Below are positions 1 through 6,251 of a stretch of DNA of 7,767 nucleotides, piece by piece. The notes beneath the pieces are model-generated. The model was not told the DNA's origin, ran no database searches, and worked only from the letters and a program-made list of their open reading frames with translations. The position numbers and the translations under genes are program-made. This DNA comes from Pseudomonadota bacterium (GTDB lineage Bacteria > Myxococcota > Myxococcia > Myxococcales > Anaeromyxobacteraceae), in the NCBI GenBank assembly GCA_023419875.1, contig JAEZXM010000324.1, positions 1 to 7,767 of the forward strand, in the 5' to 3' direction. Each line of letters starts with the position of its first letter. The stretch's first letter is position 1.

Positions 1-2
1 AG

Positions 3-1058
3 GTCGTGGCGCAGTACGAGGCGCTCGGCCCGGGCCAGCTCCGGTCCGCCCGGCACCTCGACGCGGCGGTCTTCCCCGGCCCCGAGGTCGCCGGCATCGG
101 CATCGGCCACGCCCGCCTGCTCCGGGCGGCGATGAAGCGCCGGCCGGTTGCCATCGCGCCGCCCTCGGGCCCCGCCCCGACGCCGCCGGCGATCCTCGTG
201 CGCCTCGCCGCCGTGGGCGCGACCTGCGGGGTCGAGATCTCCGGACTCGAGCCGGCCGGCCCCGCGGGCGCGGAGATCGCCGGAGTTCGGCGGCTCGCTC
301 GCAGGCTCGCGGAGGAGGGCCGCCCGCCCGCGTTCGGTGCGCCGGTGGCCGAGTGCTGCGTCGTCTACTCCGCCGAGGCGGACCTCTGGACCAACGGCCG
401 CCACCGCCTCTCCGTCGCCCGCGCCGGCGAGGCGCTCGCCGCGCTCCATCTCCAGGCGCCCGTCGTGACGCGCGTGCAGGACGCGCCCTCCGGGGCCGCG
501 CTGGTCCTCGCCGATGCCGAGGGCCTCGCGGCGCGGGAGGCGAAGGAGATCGAGCGCCGGCTCGAGGCCGGCGCCGCGGTCCTCGCCTTCGGCGAGCCGG
601 GCCGGGTGGACGAGGGCGGCCGCCCCGTCGGCGCGTTCCTGCCCGGGGGGAAGGCGTCCGGCGTGAAGGTGGGGAGCGGCACGCTCGCGGTGCTCCCGGC
701 GCTCACGCCGGAGAAGGGGTCGCCCGCGCCGGTCGAGGCGACGGCGCTCTCGAAGGCCCTTGCGGCGCTCCTCGGACGCGGCAGGCGCGCCGCCGGCGTG
801 TCCGGGCGGAGCCCGCTCCTCGTGGTGATGCACCGGGCCGGCGAGACCCTGGACGTGCACCTCGTGGCGCTCGGCCCCGAGCGCGCCCAGGGCATGACCC
901 TCTTCCTCGCCTCCGACCTCGCCGGCGGCGTCCGCCGTGGAAGGTTCCTCTCGTCGGACGGGAACGAGGTGCTGATCCGCCTCAACCCCTCCGGCTACTC
1001 GCTCTCCACCGTGCTCCCGAGCTTCCAGGGCTACGCGGTCCTCTCCCTCGAGAGCTGA
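3..1058 (+). CDS. C-terminal part of a putative glycoside hydrolase-like protein (5' end outside window)
   Basis: The reading frame is open to the left edge, so the GTG at 6 is probably internal and the visible ~351 residues are the end of a longer protein. Counting from that GTG, residues ~115-215 look like the Rossmann/amidotransferase-like trimerisation domain of GH42-type beta-galactosidases: a strand plus acidic turn (VVYSAEADLW), a helix ending before VVTRV, then a strand and helix (ALVLADAEGLAAREAKEIE) and a glycine-rich AGAAVLAFGEPG strand. Residues ~265-350 look like the small C-terminal beta-sandwich of such enzymes (LLVVMHRAGETLDVHLVAL, ending GYAVLSLES). No catalytic domain is in view, so activity and substrate cannot be stated. 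It is codirectional with the GH9 gene 152 bp downstream, which fits a carbohydrate-degradation locus. The assignment rests on fold-like patterns, not a specific motif; an uncharacterised protein with similar domains is the main alternative. Confidence 0.55.
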   Translation, partial: VVAQYEALGPGQLRSARHLDAAVFPGPEVAGIGIGHARLLRAAMKRRPVAIAPPSGPAPTPPAILVRLAAVGATCGVEISGLEPAGPAGAEIAGVRRLARRLAEEGRPPAFGAPVAECCVVYSAEADLWTNGRHRLSVARAGEALAALHLQAPVVTRVQDAPSGAALVLADAEGLAAREAKEIERRLEAGAAVLAFGEPGRVDEGGRPVGAFLPGGKASGVKVGSGTLAVLPALTPEKGSPAPVEATALSKALAALLGRGRRAAGVSGRSPLLVVMHRAGETLDVHLVALGPERAQGMTLFLASDLAGGVRRGRFLSSDGNEVLIRLNPSGYSLSTVLPSFQGYAVLSLES

Positions 1059-1085
1059 TCGAGCTGCGTCCTTCGCGGGACGCGT

Positions 1086-1100
1086 TTGCGCGGCGCGCAA
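1086..1100. repeat. Perfect 15-bp dyad upstream of the GH9 gene
   Basis: TTGCGCG-G-CGCGCAA has two exact 7-bp arms around one central base. It starts 28 bp after the stop of the upstream gene and ends 9 bp before a possible -35 element. This position fits an operator for a dimeric regulator. It could also be the base of a weak stem downstream of the first gene, but no T-run follows and a one-base loop cannot form without opening the inner pairs. GC-rich DNA makes chance palindromes more likely. Confidence 0.4.
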
Positions 1101-1109
1101 GCGATCCCC

Positions 1110-1140
1110 TTGCCCCTTCGCCTCTCGGTGGAGCTAGACT
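1110..1140 (+). promoter_or_regulatory. Possible sigma-70-type promoter for the GH9 gene
   Basis: TTGCCC at 1110-1115 (4 of 6 to TTGACA) and TAGACT at 1135-1140 (4 of 6 to TATAAT) are separated by 19 bp, slightly longer than ideal. Transcription would start near 1147, leaving a leader of about 64 nt before the ATG at 1211. TAGACT stands out in a GC-rich intergenic stretch. The match is by eye only. Confidence 0.4.
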
Positions 1141-1192
1141 GGCGCGGTTTCCCGGCAGCGGCTCGTCATCACCCGTGTCCACCCCCGTGTTC

Positions 1193-1200
1193 GAGAAGGG
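1193..1200 (+). promoter_or_regulatory. Ribosome binding site of the GH9 gene
   Basis: GAGAAGGG lies 10 nt before the ATG at 1211. It decides the start: the reading frame is open far upstream through the previous gene, and the nearby ATG at 1201 is in another frame. The ATG at 1211 also begins a classic signal peptide. Confidence 0.6.
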
Positions 1201-1210
1201 ATGTGTCCCC

Positions 1211-3484
1211 ATGTCTCGAAGGATCCTCGGAACCATAACCCTTGCCTTGCTCGCCGTCCTCGCCCTGCCCGTGCGCGCCGCGCCGCCGCCCGGGTGGGCG
1301 CAGCTCATGGACATCCCGGTGTTCACCGGCGCCGAGAACCCCATCGGCTGGGCCGGCGGTGACGGCCTGGACGTTCCGAACGGCTACCAGCTCCCGATCG
1401 ACACCGACGTGACCTTCGAGGGCCGGCCCTCGCTCCGCGTCCGCGTCACCAACGATCCGAGCTGGTGGTGGAACGCCATGTTCGTCTGGCGGAGCTGGGG
1501 CACCATCAACCTCGAGCCCTACGTCGCGAACGGCGTCCTCGAGTTCAGCGTGAAGGGCGCGTCCGGCGGCGAGCAGTTCCAGGTCACGCTCGAGGACCGG
1601 GTCAACGAGCGGTACGAGAACGGTGACCCCACGAAGCCCATCGAGTCGGTGGGCAAGGCGCTGCCGATCTCGAGCTACGCCACCCTCACCACCGAGTGGC
1701 AGCGCGTCCGGATCCCGCTCCGCGACCTCGTCCACCCGAGCCACGACCTCCGCTCGGCCTGGGTGCTCCGGCTCGTCAACGGCCAGACCACCCCGATGAC
1801 GATGTGGATCGCCGACATCAAGTTCACCTCGCCCGACGACGAGCCGACCTTCCCGGCGGTGAAGGTGAACCAGGTGGGCTACCTCCCCATCGGCGAGAAG
1901 CACGCCCTCGTCAGCGGGTTCGACGGGAAGCTCTCCGCCGCCGCCGGCACGTCGTTCGCCGTGAAGCGCGCCTCCGACGGCAAGGTGTTCTGGCGCGGGC
2001 GGCTCAAGCTCCGGGCCGATTTCGACCCGACCATCTCCGGCGAGCGGGTCCTCCTCGCCGACTTCACCCCGCTCCTCTTCCCGGGCACCTACGTCCTCTC
2101 GGTGGACGCGCCGGGCGTCGCCGACTCGCCGCCCTTCCGGATCGCCTTCGACGCCTACTCGAAGCTCCTCGTGGACGCCGGCCGGTACTTCTACTTCCAG
2201 CGCGCGAACCTGGCGCTCGACGCCGCGTTCGCCGGCGACTTCGCCCGCGCGGACCTGACGCCGATCGACTTCACCGCGCCGTTCCAGTCCGGCGCCGCGG
2301 CCCCGCGCGACGTCTCCGGCGGCTGGTACGACGCCGGCGACTTCGGGAAGTACGTGAGCGCCGGCGCCTCCGCCGTGTCCGACCTCCTCTGGGCGTACGA
2401 GCTCGTGCCGTTCGTCTTCAAGGACGGCCAGCTCGGGATCCCCGAGAGCGGCAACGGCGTCCCGGACCTCCTCGACGAGGTGAAGTACGAGCTCGACTTC
2501 CTCCTCAAGATGCAGGACGCGGACGGCGGGTTCTTCTCGCGCATCTTCGAGACCGGCGCGAACCGGAAGATCAGCGACGCCGTGGCCGGCGCCTCGCTCG
2601 TGAAGCCCACCCCGCACACCGGCAGCGCCGCCGCCGCGCTCGCGCACGCGTCGATCGTGTTCCGCAGGATCGACCCGGCCTACGCCGACACGCTCCTCGC
2701 CGCCGCCCGCCGCGGCTGGGACTTCCTCGAGGCGCACCCCGAGTTCATCCGCACGCCGGACGGCCCGTACTCCGACTGGGCCGACCTCGACGACCGGTTC
2801 TGGCTGGCGGCGACGCTCTTCCGCGCCACCGGTGGGGCCCGCTACGACGCCTTCGTGCGCGCCCACTACCTGGCGTTCACGAACGACCTCCAGAACCCGG
2901 AGAACGCGCACGGCGTGGGCTCGATGCAGCTCATCGGCTACCTCCAGTACGCGCGCGCCCGCGGCGCCGACCGCGCGACCGTCTCCTGGATCCGCGAGAA
3001 CTTCCGCGCCTGGGCGACGAAGCAGGTGGGCCGTGCAAAGGCCGACCCGTGGCGGAACACGCTCCACGACAACTACTACTGGGGCAGCAACTACTCGGCG
3101 CTCACCGACTCGCTCTTCCTCGTCGCCGGGGGCCTCGTCCTCCGCGAGGCGAACCTCGACACCTACCGCGTGCTCCAGTCGAACCTCGACTACGTCCTCG
3201 GCATGAACCCGCTCGCCCTGTCGTACGTGACGGGGCACGGCGCGCGGAGCCTCACGAAGCCGTTCAGCGGGATCTACAGCTTCGACGGCAAGCCGGGAGT
3301 CCCGCCGGGCTACATGGCGGGCGGCGCGAACCAGTACGAGGGCGCGTGGTACTCGCGGTTCCACGGGAAGTGCCACGTGGACGTCGACACCGAGTGGACC
3401 ACGAACGAGCACACGGTCTACTGGAACGCCTCGCTCGTGTTCAGCGCCGCGGTGCTGTCCGCGGGGCAGTCGCTCTTCCAGTAA
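1211..3484 (+). CDS. Secreted glycoside hydrolase family 9 (endoglucanase-type) protein
   Basis: This is a 757-residue exported enzyme expected to hydrolyse beta-1,4-glucan or a related polysaccharide by inverting catalysis. A signal peptide (MSRR, then a hydrophobic stretch) has a likely cleavage after VRA23. Residues ~30-212 form a beta-sandwich, carbohydrate-binding-like module with W85-W87 and a TEWQRVRIPL strand around W163. Residues ~215-310 are the Ig-like CelD_N domain (VKVNQVGYLP). Residues ~315-750 are the GH9 (alpha/alpha)6 barrel. The catalytic-base motif GGWYDAGDFGKYV has D374 and D377, followed by ESGNGVPDLLDEVKYELDFL. YYWGSNYS is around W624. The acid-side motif DVDTEWTTNEHTVYWNA has D724, D726 and the proposed acid E733. 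Oddly, the first GH9 signature begins normally at S671 (SYVTGHGAR) but continues KPFSGIYSF where most members have P-H-x-R, so the usual substrate-binding His/Arg are not seen. Exo-glucosidase, glucosaminidase or xyloglucan-type specificity is possible; family assignment is firm, substrate is not. Confidence 0.93.
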   Translation: MSRRILGTITLALLAVLALPVRAAPPPGWAQLMDIPVFTGAENPIGWAGGDGLDVPNGYQLPIDTDVTFEGRPSLRVRVTNDPSWWWNAMFVWRSWGTINLEPYVANGVLEFSVKGASGGEQFQVTLEDRVNERYENGDPTKPIESVGKALPISSYATLTTEWQRVRIPLRDLVHPSHDLRSAWVLRLVNGQTTPMTMWIADIKFTSPDDEPTFPAVKVNQVGYLPIGEKHALVSGFDGKLSAAAGTSFAVKRASDGKVFWRGRLKLRADFDPTISGERVLLADFTPLLFPGTYVLSVDAPGVADSPPFRIAFDAYSKLLVDAGRYFYFQRANLALDAAFAGDFARADLTPIDFTAPFQSGAAAPRDVSGGWYDAGDFGKYVSAGASAVSDLLWAYELVPFVFKDGQLGIPESGNGVPDLLDEVKYELDFLLKMQDADGGFFSRIFETGANRKISDAVAGASLVKPTPHTGSAAAALAHASIVFRRIDPAYADTLLAAARRGWDFLEAHPEFIRTPDGPYSDWADLDDRFWLAATLFRATGGARYDAFVRAHYLAFTNDLQNPENAHGVGSMQLIGYLQYARARGADRATVSWIRENFRAWATKQVGRAKADPWRNTLHDNYYWGSNYSALTDSLFLVAGGLVLREANLDTYRVLQSNLDYVLGMNPLALSYVTGHGARSLTKPFSGIYSFDGKPGVPPGYMAGGANQYEGAWYSRFHGKCHVDVDTEWTTNEHTVYWNASLVFSAAVLSAGQSLFQ

Positions 3485-3499
3485 CGCTGCGGTGAAGGC

Positions 3500-3531
3500 G
3501 GGCGGCGCGTCCCCCCCGGGGCGCGCCGCCC
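3500..3531. terminator. GC-rich hairpin between convergent genes
   Basis: GGGCGGCGCG at 3500-3509 pairs perfectly with CGCGCCGCCC at 3522-3531 around a 12-nt loop. It starts 15 bp after the GH9 stop and ends 6 bp before the minus-strand kinase stop, so it could end transcription from both sides. Only a short TCCGTTT follows on the + strand and no T-run on the other, so it is not a textbook intrinsic terminator. Confidence 0.6.
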
Positions 3532-3537
3532 TCCGTT

Positions 3538-4281
3538 TCAGGCGAGCGGGAGCACGACCGACGCGGTGGTCCCCTCGCCCGGCGCGCTCTCGAGCGTCAA
3601 CCTCCCGCCGTGCCGATCGACGATGGCCTTCGCGGTGCAGAGGCCCAGGCCGAGCCGTGCCTCCGGGCGCGTCGTGAAGAACGGCTCGAAGACGCGGGCG
3701 AGGACCTCGGGGCTCATGCCCGGCCCCTCGTCACGGACGGTGAGCACGGCCTCGCCCCCACGTGCGCGCGTCACCACGCGGATCCCGTGCCCCTCTCCGG
3801 CGGAGGCCGCGTTCGAGAGCAGCGCCACCACCACCTGCACGAGGCTCGCCCGCTTCCCGCGGACGGCGGCCGGCCCGTCCTCCCGCTCGAGCCGCGCGCT
3901 CGAGCCCTTGAGCTCGGAGCGGCAGAGGCGGAGCCCCTCCGCGACGAGCGCGGAGAGCTCGTGGACCGCGTCCGGCTCCTTTCGCGGCCGCACGTAGGCG
4001 ACGAGCTCGCGGGCGAGCTGCTTGATGCGCTCCCCCGCCTCCAGGATGGCCGCGGCCTTCTCGTGCACACCGGGATCGGCGGTGCCGGCCGAGAGCGCGT
4101 CGGCGTACATCGTGATCGTCGTGAGCGGGTTGTTGATCTCGTGAACCACGCCGGCGAGGAGGCGGCCCATCGCCGCGAGCCGCTCGGCGTGCTCCGCCCG
4201 CGCCTCGGCCGCTTCCAGGCGGCGGAGGAGCTCGGCGGTGTCGAGGGGGTCGGACAAGGCCCGCGGATTATAGCGGCTCAT
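3538..4281 (-). CDS. Small soluble sensor-less histidine kinase
   Basis: A 247-residue histidine kinase with no transmembrane segment and no recognisable sensor domain. A short N-terminal coiled coil (~residues 13-38) runs into the HisKA dimerisation domain with phospho-acceptor H47 in VVHEINNPLTT, the NtrB/ZraS-like H-box type. The HATPase_c domain has N-box N157 (LLSNAASA), G1 box D184 (DEGPGM), F-box VFEPFFTT (197-204) and G2 box LGLGLC (210-215), ending with the usual ESAPGEGTT and VVLPL. All catalytic elements are present, so it should autophosphorylate. The ATG overlaps the larC stop as ATGA and has no Shine-Dalgarno of its own, so translation is probably coupled to larC. No response regulator is adjacent; the next gene is convergent. 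What it senses is unknown; input may come through a partner protein bound to the coiled coil. Confidence 0.92.
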   Translation of the reverse strand: MSRYNPRALSDPLDTAELLRRLEAAEARAEHAERLAAMGRLLAGVVHEINNPLTTITMYADALSAGTADPGVHEKAAAILEAGERIKQLARELVAYVRPRKEPDAVHELSALVAEGLRLCRSELKGSSARLEREDGPAAVRGKRASLVQVVVALLSNAASAGEGHGIRVVTRARGGEAVLTVRDEGPGMSPEVLARVFEPFFTTRPEARLGLGLCTAKAIVDRHGGRLTLESAPGEGTTASVVLPLA

Positions 4282-5450
4282 CGCGCGCGGAGGGCCGCGG
4301 CCATCACCGCCCGCACCGCCACGCCCTTCTCCCGCGCGCGCGCCAGGCAATCCTCGTACTCCGGGTGCGCGCCGACCTCGCGTTCTCCGAGGAGCGCGAC
4401 CTTGACGCGCACGGGCCCGTACTCGGTGTTCACGGTCTCGATCTTGCGGCCGAGGACGTCCCGCTCGACCCGGTGGCGGCGGACCCCGAGCGTGGTCGTC
4501 TCGGCGAAGAGGGCCGCGGTCACGGCCGCGCGGCGGGCCTCCTCGCAGAGCGCGCCGAGGAGCACTCCGGGGCGCCCCTTCTTCATCGTGACCGGCGCCG
4601 CCCAGGCGTCGAGCGCGCCCGCCTCCAGGGCCGCCTCGATCGCCCGCGCCACGAGCTCGCCGGTGCAGTCGTCGAGGTTCGCCTCGAGGACCCAGAGCGT
4701 CCCCGCATCGCCCGTGTCCGCGCCCGTCTCCGCGAGCCGGCCGAGCGTCATGCGGAGCAGGTTCGGCCGGTCCGGCCAGGTCCTCGTCCCCAGCCCGTAG
4801 CCGACGCGGCCGGGGACGAAGGGCGGCAGCGGGCCCACCTCGCACAGCTCGGCGAGGATCGCCGCGCCGGTCGGCGTCACCGCCTCGCCCGGCGGCCCGC
4901 CGGGGCGCACCGGCTTCCCCGAGAGGATCTCGAGCACCGCCGGAGGCGGGACCGGCATGGGCCCGTGCGCGGTCTTCACGATGCCGCGGCCGAGCTCGGG
5001 CGGCGCGGCCACGACCCGCGGCCAGCCGAGGAGGTCGAGCACGGCCGCCGCACCGCACAGGTCCACGATCGAGTCCACCGCCCCCACCTCGTGGAAGTGC
5101 ACCTCCTCGATGGCGACGCCGTGGACCTTCGCCTCCGCCCGGCCGATCCGCTCGAAGAGCGCCCGCGCCGCCGCCTTCGCCCGGGGGGCGAGGCCGCTGC
5201 GATCGACGAGGTCGAGGATCTCCGGGAGCCCGCGCGCGTGCGGCTGCTCGCCCCCGGGGACGACCTCGACGTGCGTTCCGTGGATGGCGCTGTCCGACTT
5301 CCGGGTGACCTCCAGCCGGAATGGTCCCACCGGGATCGACGCCAGCGCGGCCTCGAGCCGGGCGCGGTCCACCCCGAGGTCGAGCGCCGCCGCGAGGAAC
5401 ATGTCGCCGGCGATGCCGCCGACGGGCTCCAGCAGGAGGAGATCGTCCAT
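4278..5450 (-). CDS. larC: LarC, nickel insertion protein for the nickel-pincer nucleotide cofactor
   Basis: LarC (390 residues, cytoplasmic) is the CTP-dependent cyclometallase that inserts nickel into the dithiocarboxylated pyridinium mononucleotide made by LarB and LarE. Family motifs appear in order: EPVGGIAGDM near the N-terminus (G15-D16-M17), EEVHFHEVGAVDSIVD with H118 and H120, TPTGAAIL around 192-199, ANLDDCTGE (257-265), a GALDAW then MKKGRPG block (279-295), ETTTLGVR, and a C-terminal PEYEDC block. The ATG at 5450 is chosen because the family N-terminus begins there and GGGAG sits 8 nt upstream; the frame is open further up but overlaps larB. The gene is one uninterrupted frame, unlike Lactobacillus plantarum, where larC1 and larC2 are joined by programmed frameshifting. 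The long His-rich linker of some homologues is absent. It starts 5 bp after larB and overlaps the kinase gene by 4 bp. Confidence 0.95.
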   Translation of the reverse strand: MDDLLLLEPVGGIAGDMFLAAALDLGVDRARLEAALASIPVGPFRLEVTRKSDSAIHGTHVEVVPGGEQPHARGLPEILDLVDRSGLAPRAKAAARALFERIGRAEAKVHGVAIEEVHFHEVGAVDSIVDLCGAAAVLDLLGWPRVVAAPPELGRGIVKTAHGPMPVPPPAVLEILSGKPVRPGGPPGEAVTPTGAAILAELCEVGPLPPFVPGRVGYGLGTRTWPDRPNLLRMTLGRLAETGADTGDAGTLWVLEANLDDCTGELVARAIEAALEAGALDAWAAPVTMKKGRPGVLLGALCEEARRAAVTAALFAETTTLGVRRHRVERDVLGRKIETVNTEYGPVRVKVALLGEREVGAHPEYEDCLARAREKGVAVRAVMAAALRAR

Positions 5451-5455
5451 GATCG

Positions 5456-6199
5456 CTACTCCCGCGCGATGAGCCCCGCCACGAACGCGGCCCCGAAGCC
5501 GTTGTCGATGTTCACCACCGTCACGTTGGGCGCGCACGAGTTGAGCATGGTGAGGAGCGGGGCGATCCCGCCCAGGGAGGCGCCGTAGCCGACCGAGGTG
5601 GGGACGGCGATGACGGGCTTGCCGACGAGGCCGCCCACGACCGAGGCGAGCGCGCCCTCCATGCCGGCGACCACGATCACCGCCCGGGAGGCGTCGAGCT
5701 CCGGGCGGCGGGCGAGCAGCCGGTGGATGCCGGCGACGCCCACGTCGTAGACCCGCACCGCGGGGACGCCCATCACCTCGAGCGTCACCACCGCCTCCTC
5801 GCACACCGGGATGTCCGACGTGCCCGCGCAGCAGACCGCGACCGGCCCCCGCGCCGGCACGTCCATCCGCCCCTTGCGCAGCGTCCGGCTCACCGGGTCA
5901 TACACCGCTCCGCGAACCGCCCGCCGGACCGGGCCGGCCTTCTCGGGCGCGAGCCGCGTCACGAGCAGCGGTCCGCGGGCAGCGAGCTTCCGGGCGATCT
6001 GCGCCACCTGGGCCGCCGTCTTCGACTCGGCGAGGACCACCTCGGGCATGCCGACGCGCAGCGTGCGGTGGTGGTCGATGGTGGCGGTGTCGCCCACGCG
6101 CTCGAACGGGGCGTGCTTCAGGGCCGCCACCGCCTCGTCGAGGCTCGACTCGCCCTTCTTCACCCGGGCGAGCAGGGCGCGGAGACGTCGTTCGTCCAT
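5456..6199 (-). CDS. larB: LarB, pyridinium-3,5-biscarboxylate mononucleotide synthase
   Basis: LarB (247 residues) carries out the first step of nickel-pincer cofactor synthesis: it carboxylates C5 of the pyridinium ring of nicotinic acid adenine dinucleotide and hydrolyses the phosphoanhydride, releasing AMP. Residues ~1-110 hold the family N-terminal part with DHHRTLRVGMPEVVLAESKT around 42-61. Residues ~118-247 are the PurE/AIR-carboxylase-like domain, with CCAGTSDIPVCEEA, YDVGVAGIHRLL, VVAGMEGAL, VPTSVGYGAS and NSCAPNVTVVNIDNGFGAA. C222 in the last block lines up, from memory, with Cys221 of the L. plantarum enzyme, proposed to form a covalent substrate adduct. Length equals the family norm. 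The ATG at 6199 lacks any visible Shine-Dalgarno and lies 9 nt after a possible -10 element, so a leaderless transcript is possible. larC follows after 5 bp. larE, the sulfur-inserting partner, is not in the window. Confidence 0.95.
   Translation of the reverse strand: MDERRLRALLARVKKGESSLDEAVAALKHAPFERVGDTATIDHHRTLRVGMPEVVLAESKTAAQVAQIARKLAARGPLLVTRLAPEKAGPVRRAVRGAVYDPVSRTLRKGRMDVPARGPVAVCCAGTSDIPVCEEAVVTLEVMGVPAVRVYDVGVAGIHRLLARRPELDASRAVIVVAGMEGALASVVGGLVGKPVIAVPTSVGYGASLGGIAPLLTMLNSCAPNVTVVNIDNGFGAAFVAGLIARE
5459..5463 (-). promoter_or_regulatory. Ribosome binding site of larC, inside the larB 3' end
   Basis: GGGAG on the minus strand lies 8 nt before the larC ATG at 5450 and just before the larB TAG stop. 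It fixes the larC start and lets ribosomes finishing larB begin larC. Confidence 0.6.
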
Positions 6200-6208
6200 G
6201 GGCCGGGG

Positions 6209-6237
6209 AGAGTAGCCGGGGCGTCGCCCGCCGTCAC
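6209..6237 (-). promoter_or_regulatory. Possible promoter for larB-larC-kinase, giving a leaderless mRNA
   Basis: On the minus strand GTGACG (6237-6232, 4 of 6 to TTGACA) and TACTCT (6214-6209, keeping the T-A-T core of TATAAT) are exactly 17 bp apart. Nine bases separate TACTCT from the larB ATG, so transcription would begin at or next to the A of the start codon. This agrees with the absence of a Shine-Dalgarno. It fills the 52-bp gap after cheC. The elements are weak, and read-through from cheC is an alternative. Confidence 0.33.
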
Positions 6238-6251
6238 GGGTTCCGAGGTGT

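Noticed and set aside
353..1210. Upstream in-frame extension of the GH9 frame through the first gene
   Set aside because: The translation is arginine/proline-rich noise in the wrong frame of the first gene; the ribosome binding site and signal peptide place the start at 1211.
1169..3412. Long open frame on the minus strand opposite the GH9 gene (747 codons)
   Set aside because: It is the antisense shadow of a GC-rich gene: composition is dominated by V, E, R and G, with no recognisable domain, while the + strand frame has a signal peptide and complete GH9 motifs.
1696..3495. Second long + strand frame inside the GH9 gene
   Set aside because: Arg/Pro-rich frame-shifted shadow of GH9 with no domain.
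4282..5058. N-terminal extension of the histidine kinase frame into larC
   Set aside because: The frame is open but gives Arg/Gly/Ala-rich noise overlapping well-supported larC; the ATG at 4281 begins the plausible kinase N-terminus and overlaps the larC stop.
4365..5588. Long + strand frame antisense to larC and larB (407 codons)
   Set aside because: Arg/His/Leu-rich shadow of the minus-strand genes with no domain or ribosome binding site.
5451..5804. N-terminal extension of larC into larB
   Set aside because: The extra residues are low-complexity Arg/Gly sequence; the family N-terminus and a GGGAG site support the ATG at 5450.
6219..6229. GGGC-GTC-GCCC mini-hairpin between cheC and larB as a terminator
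   Set aside because: Only 4 bp of stem and no T-run; expected by chance at this GC content.
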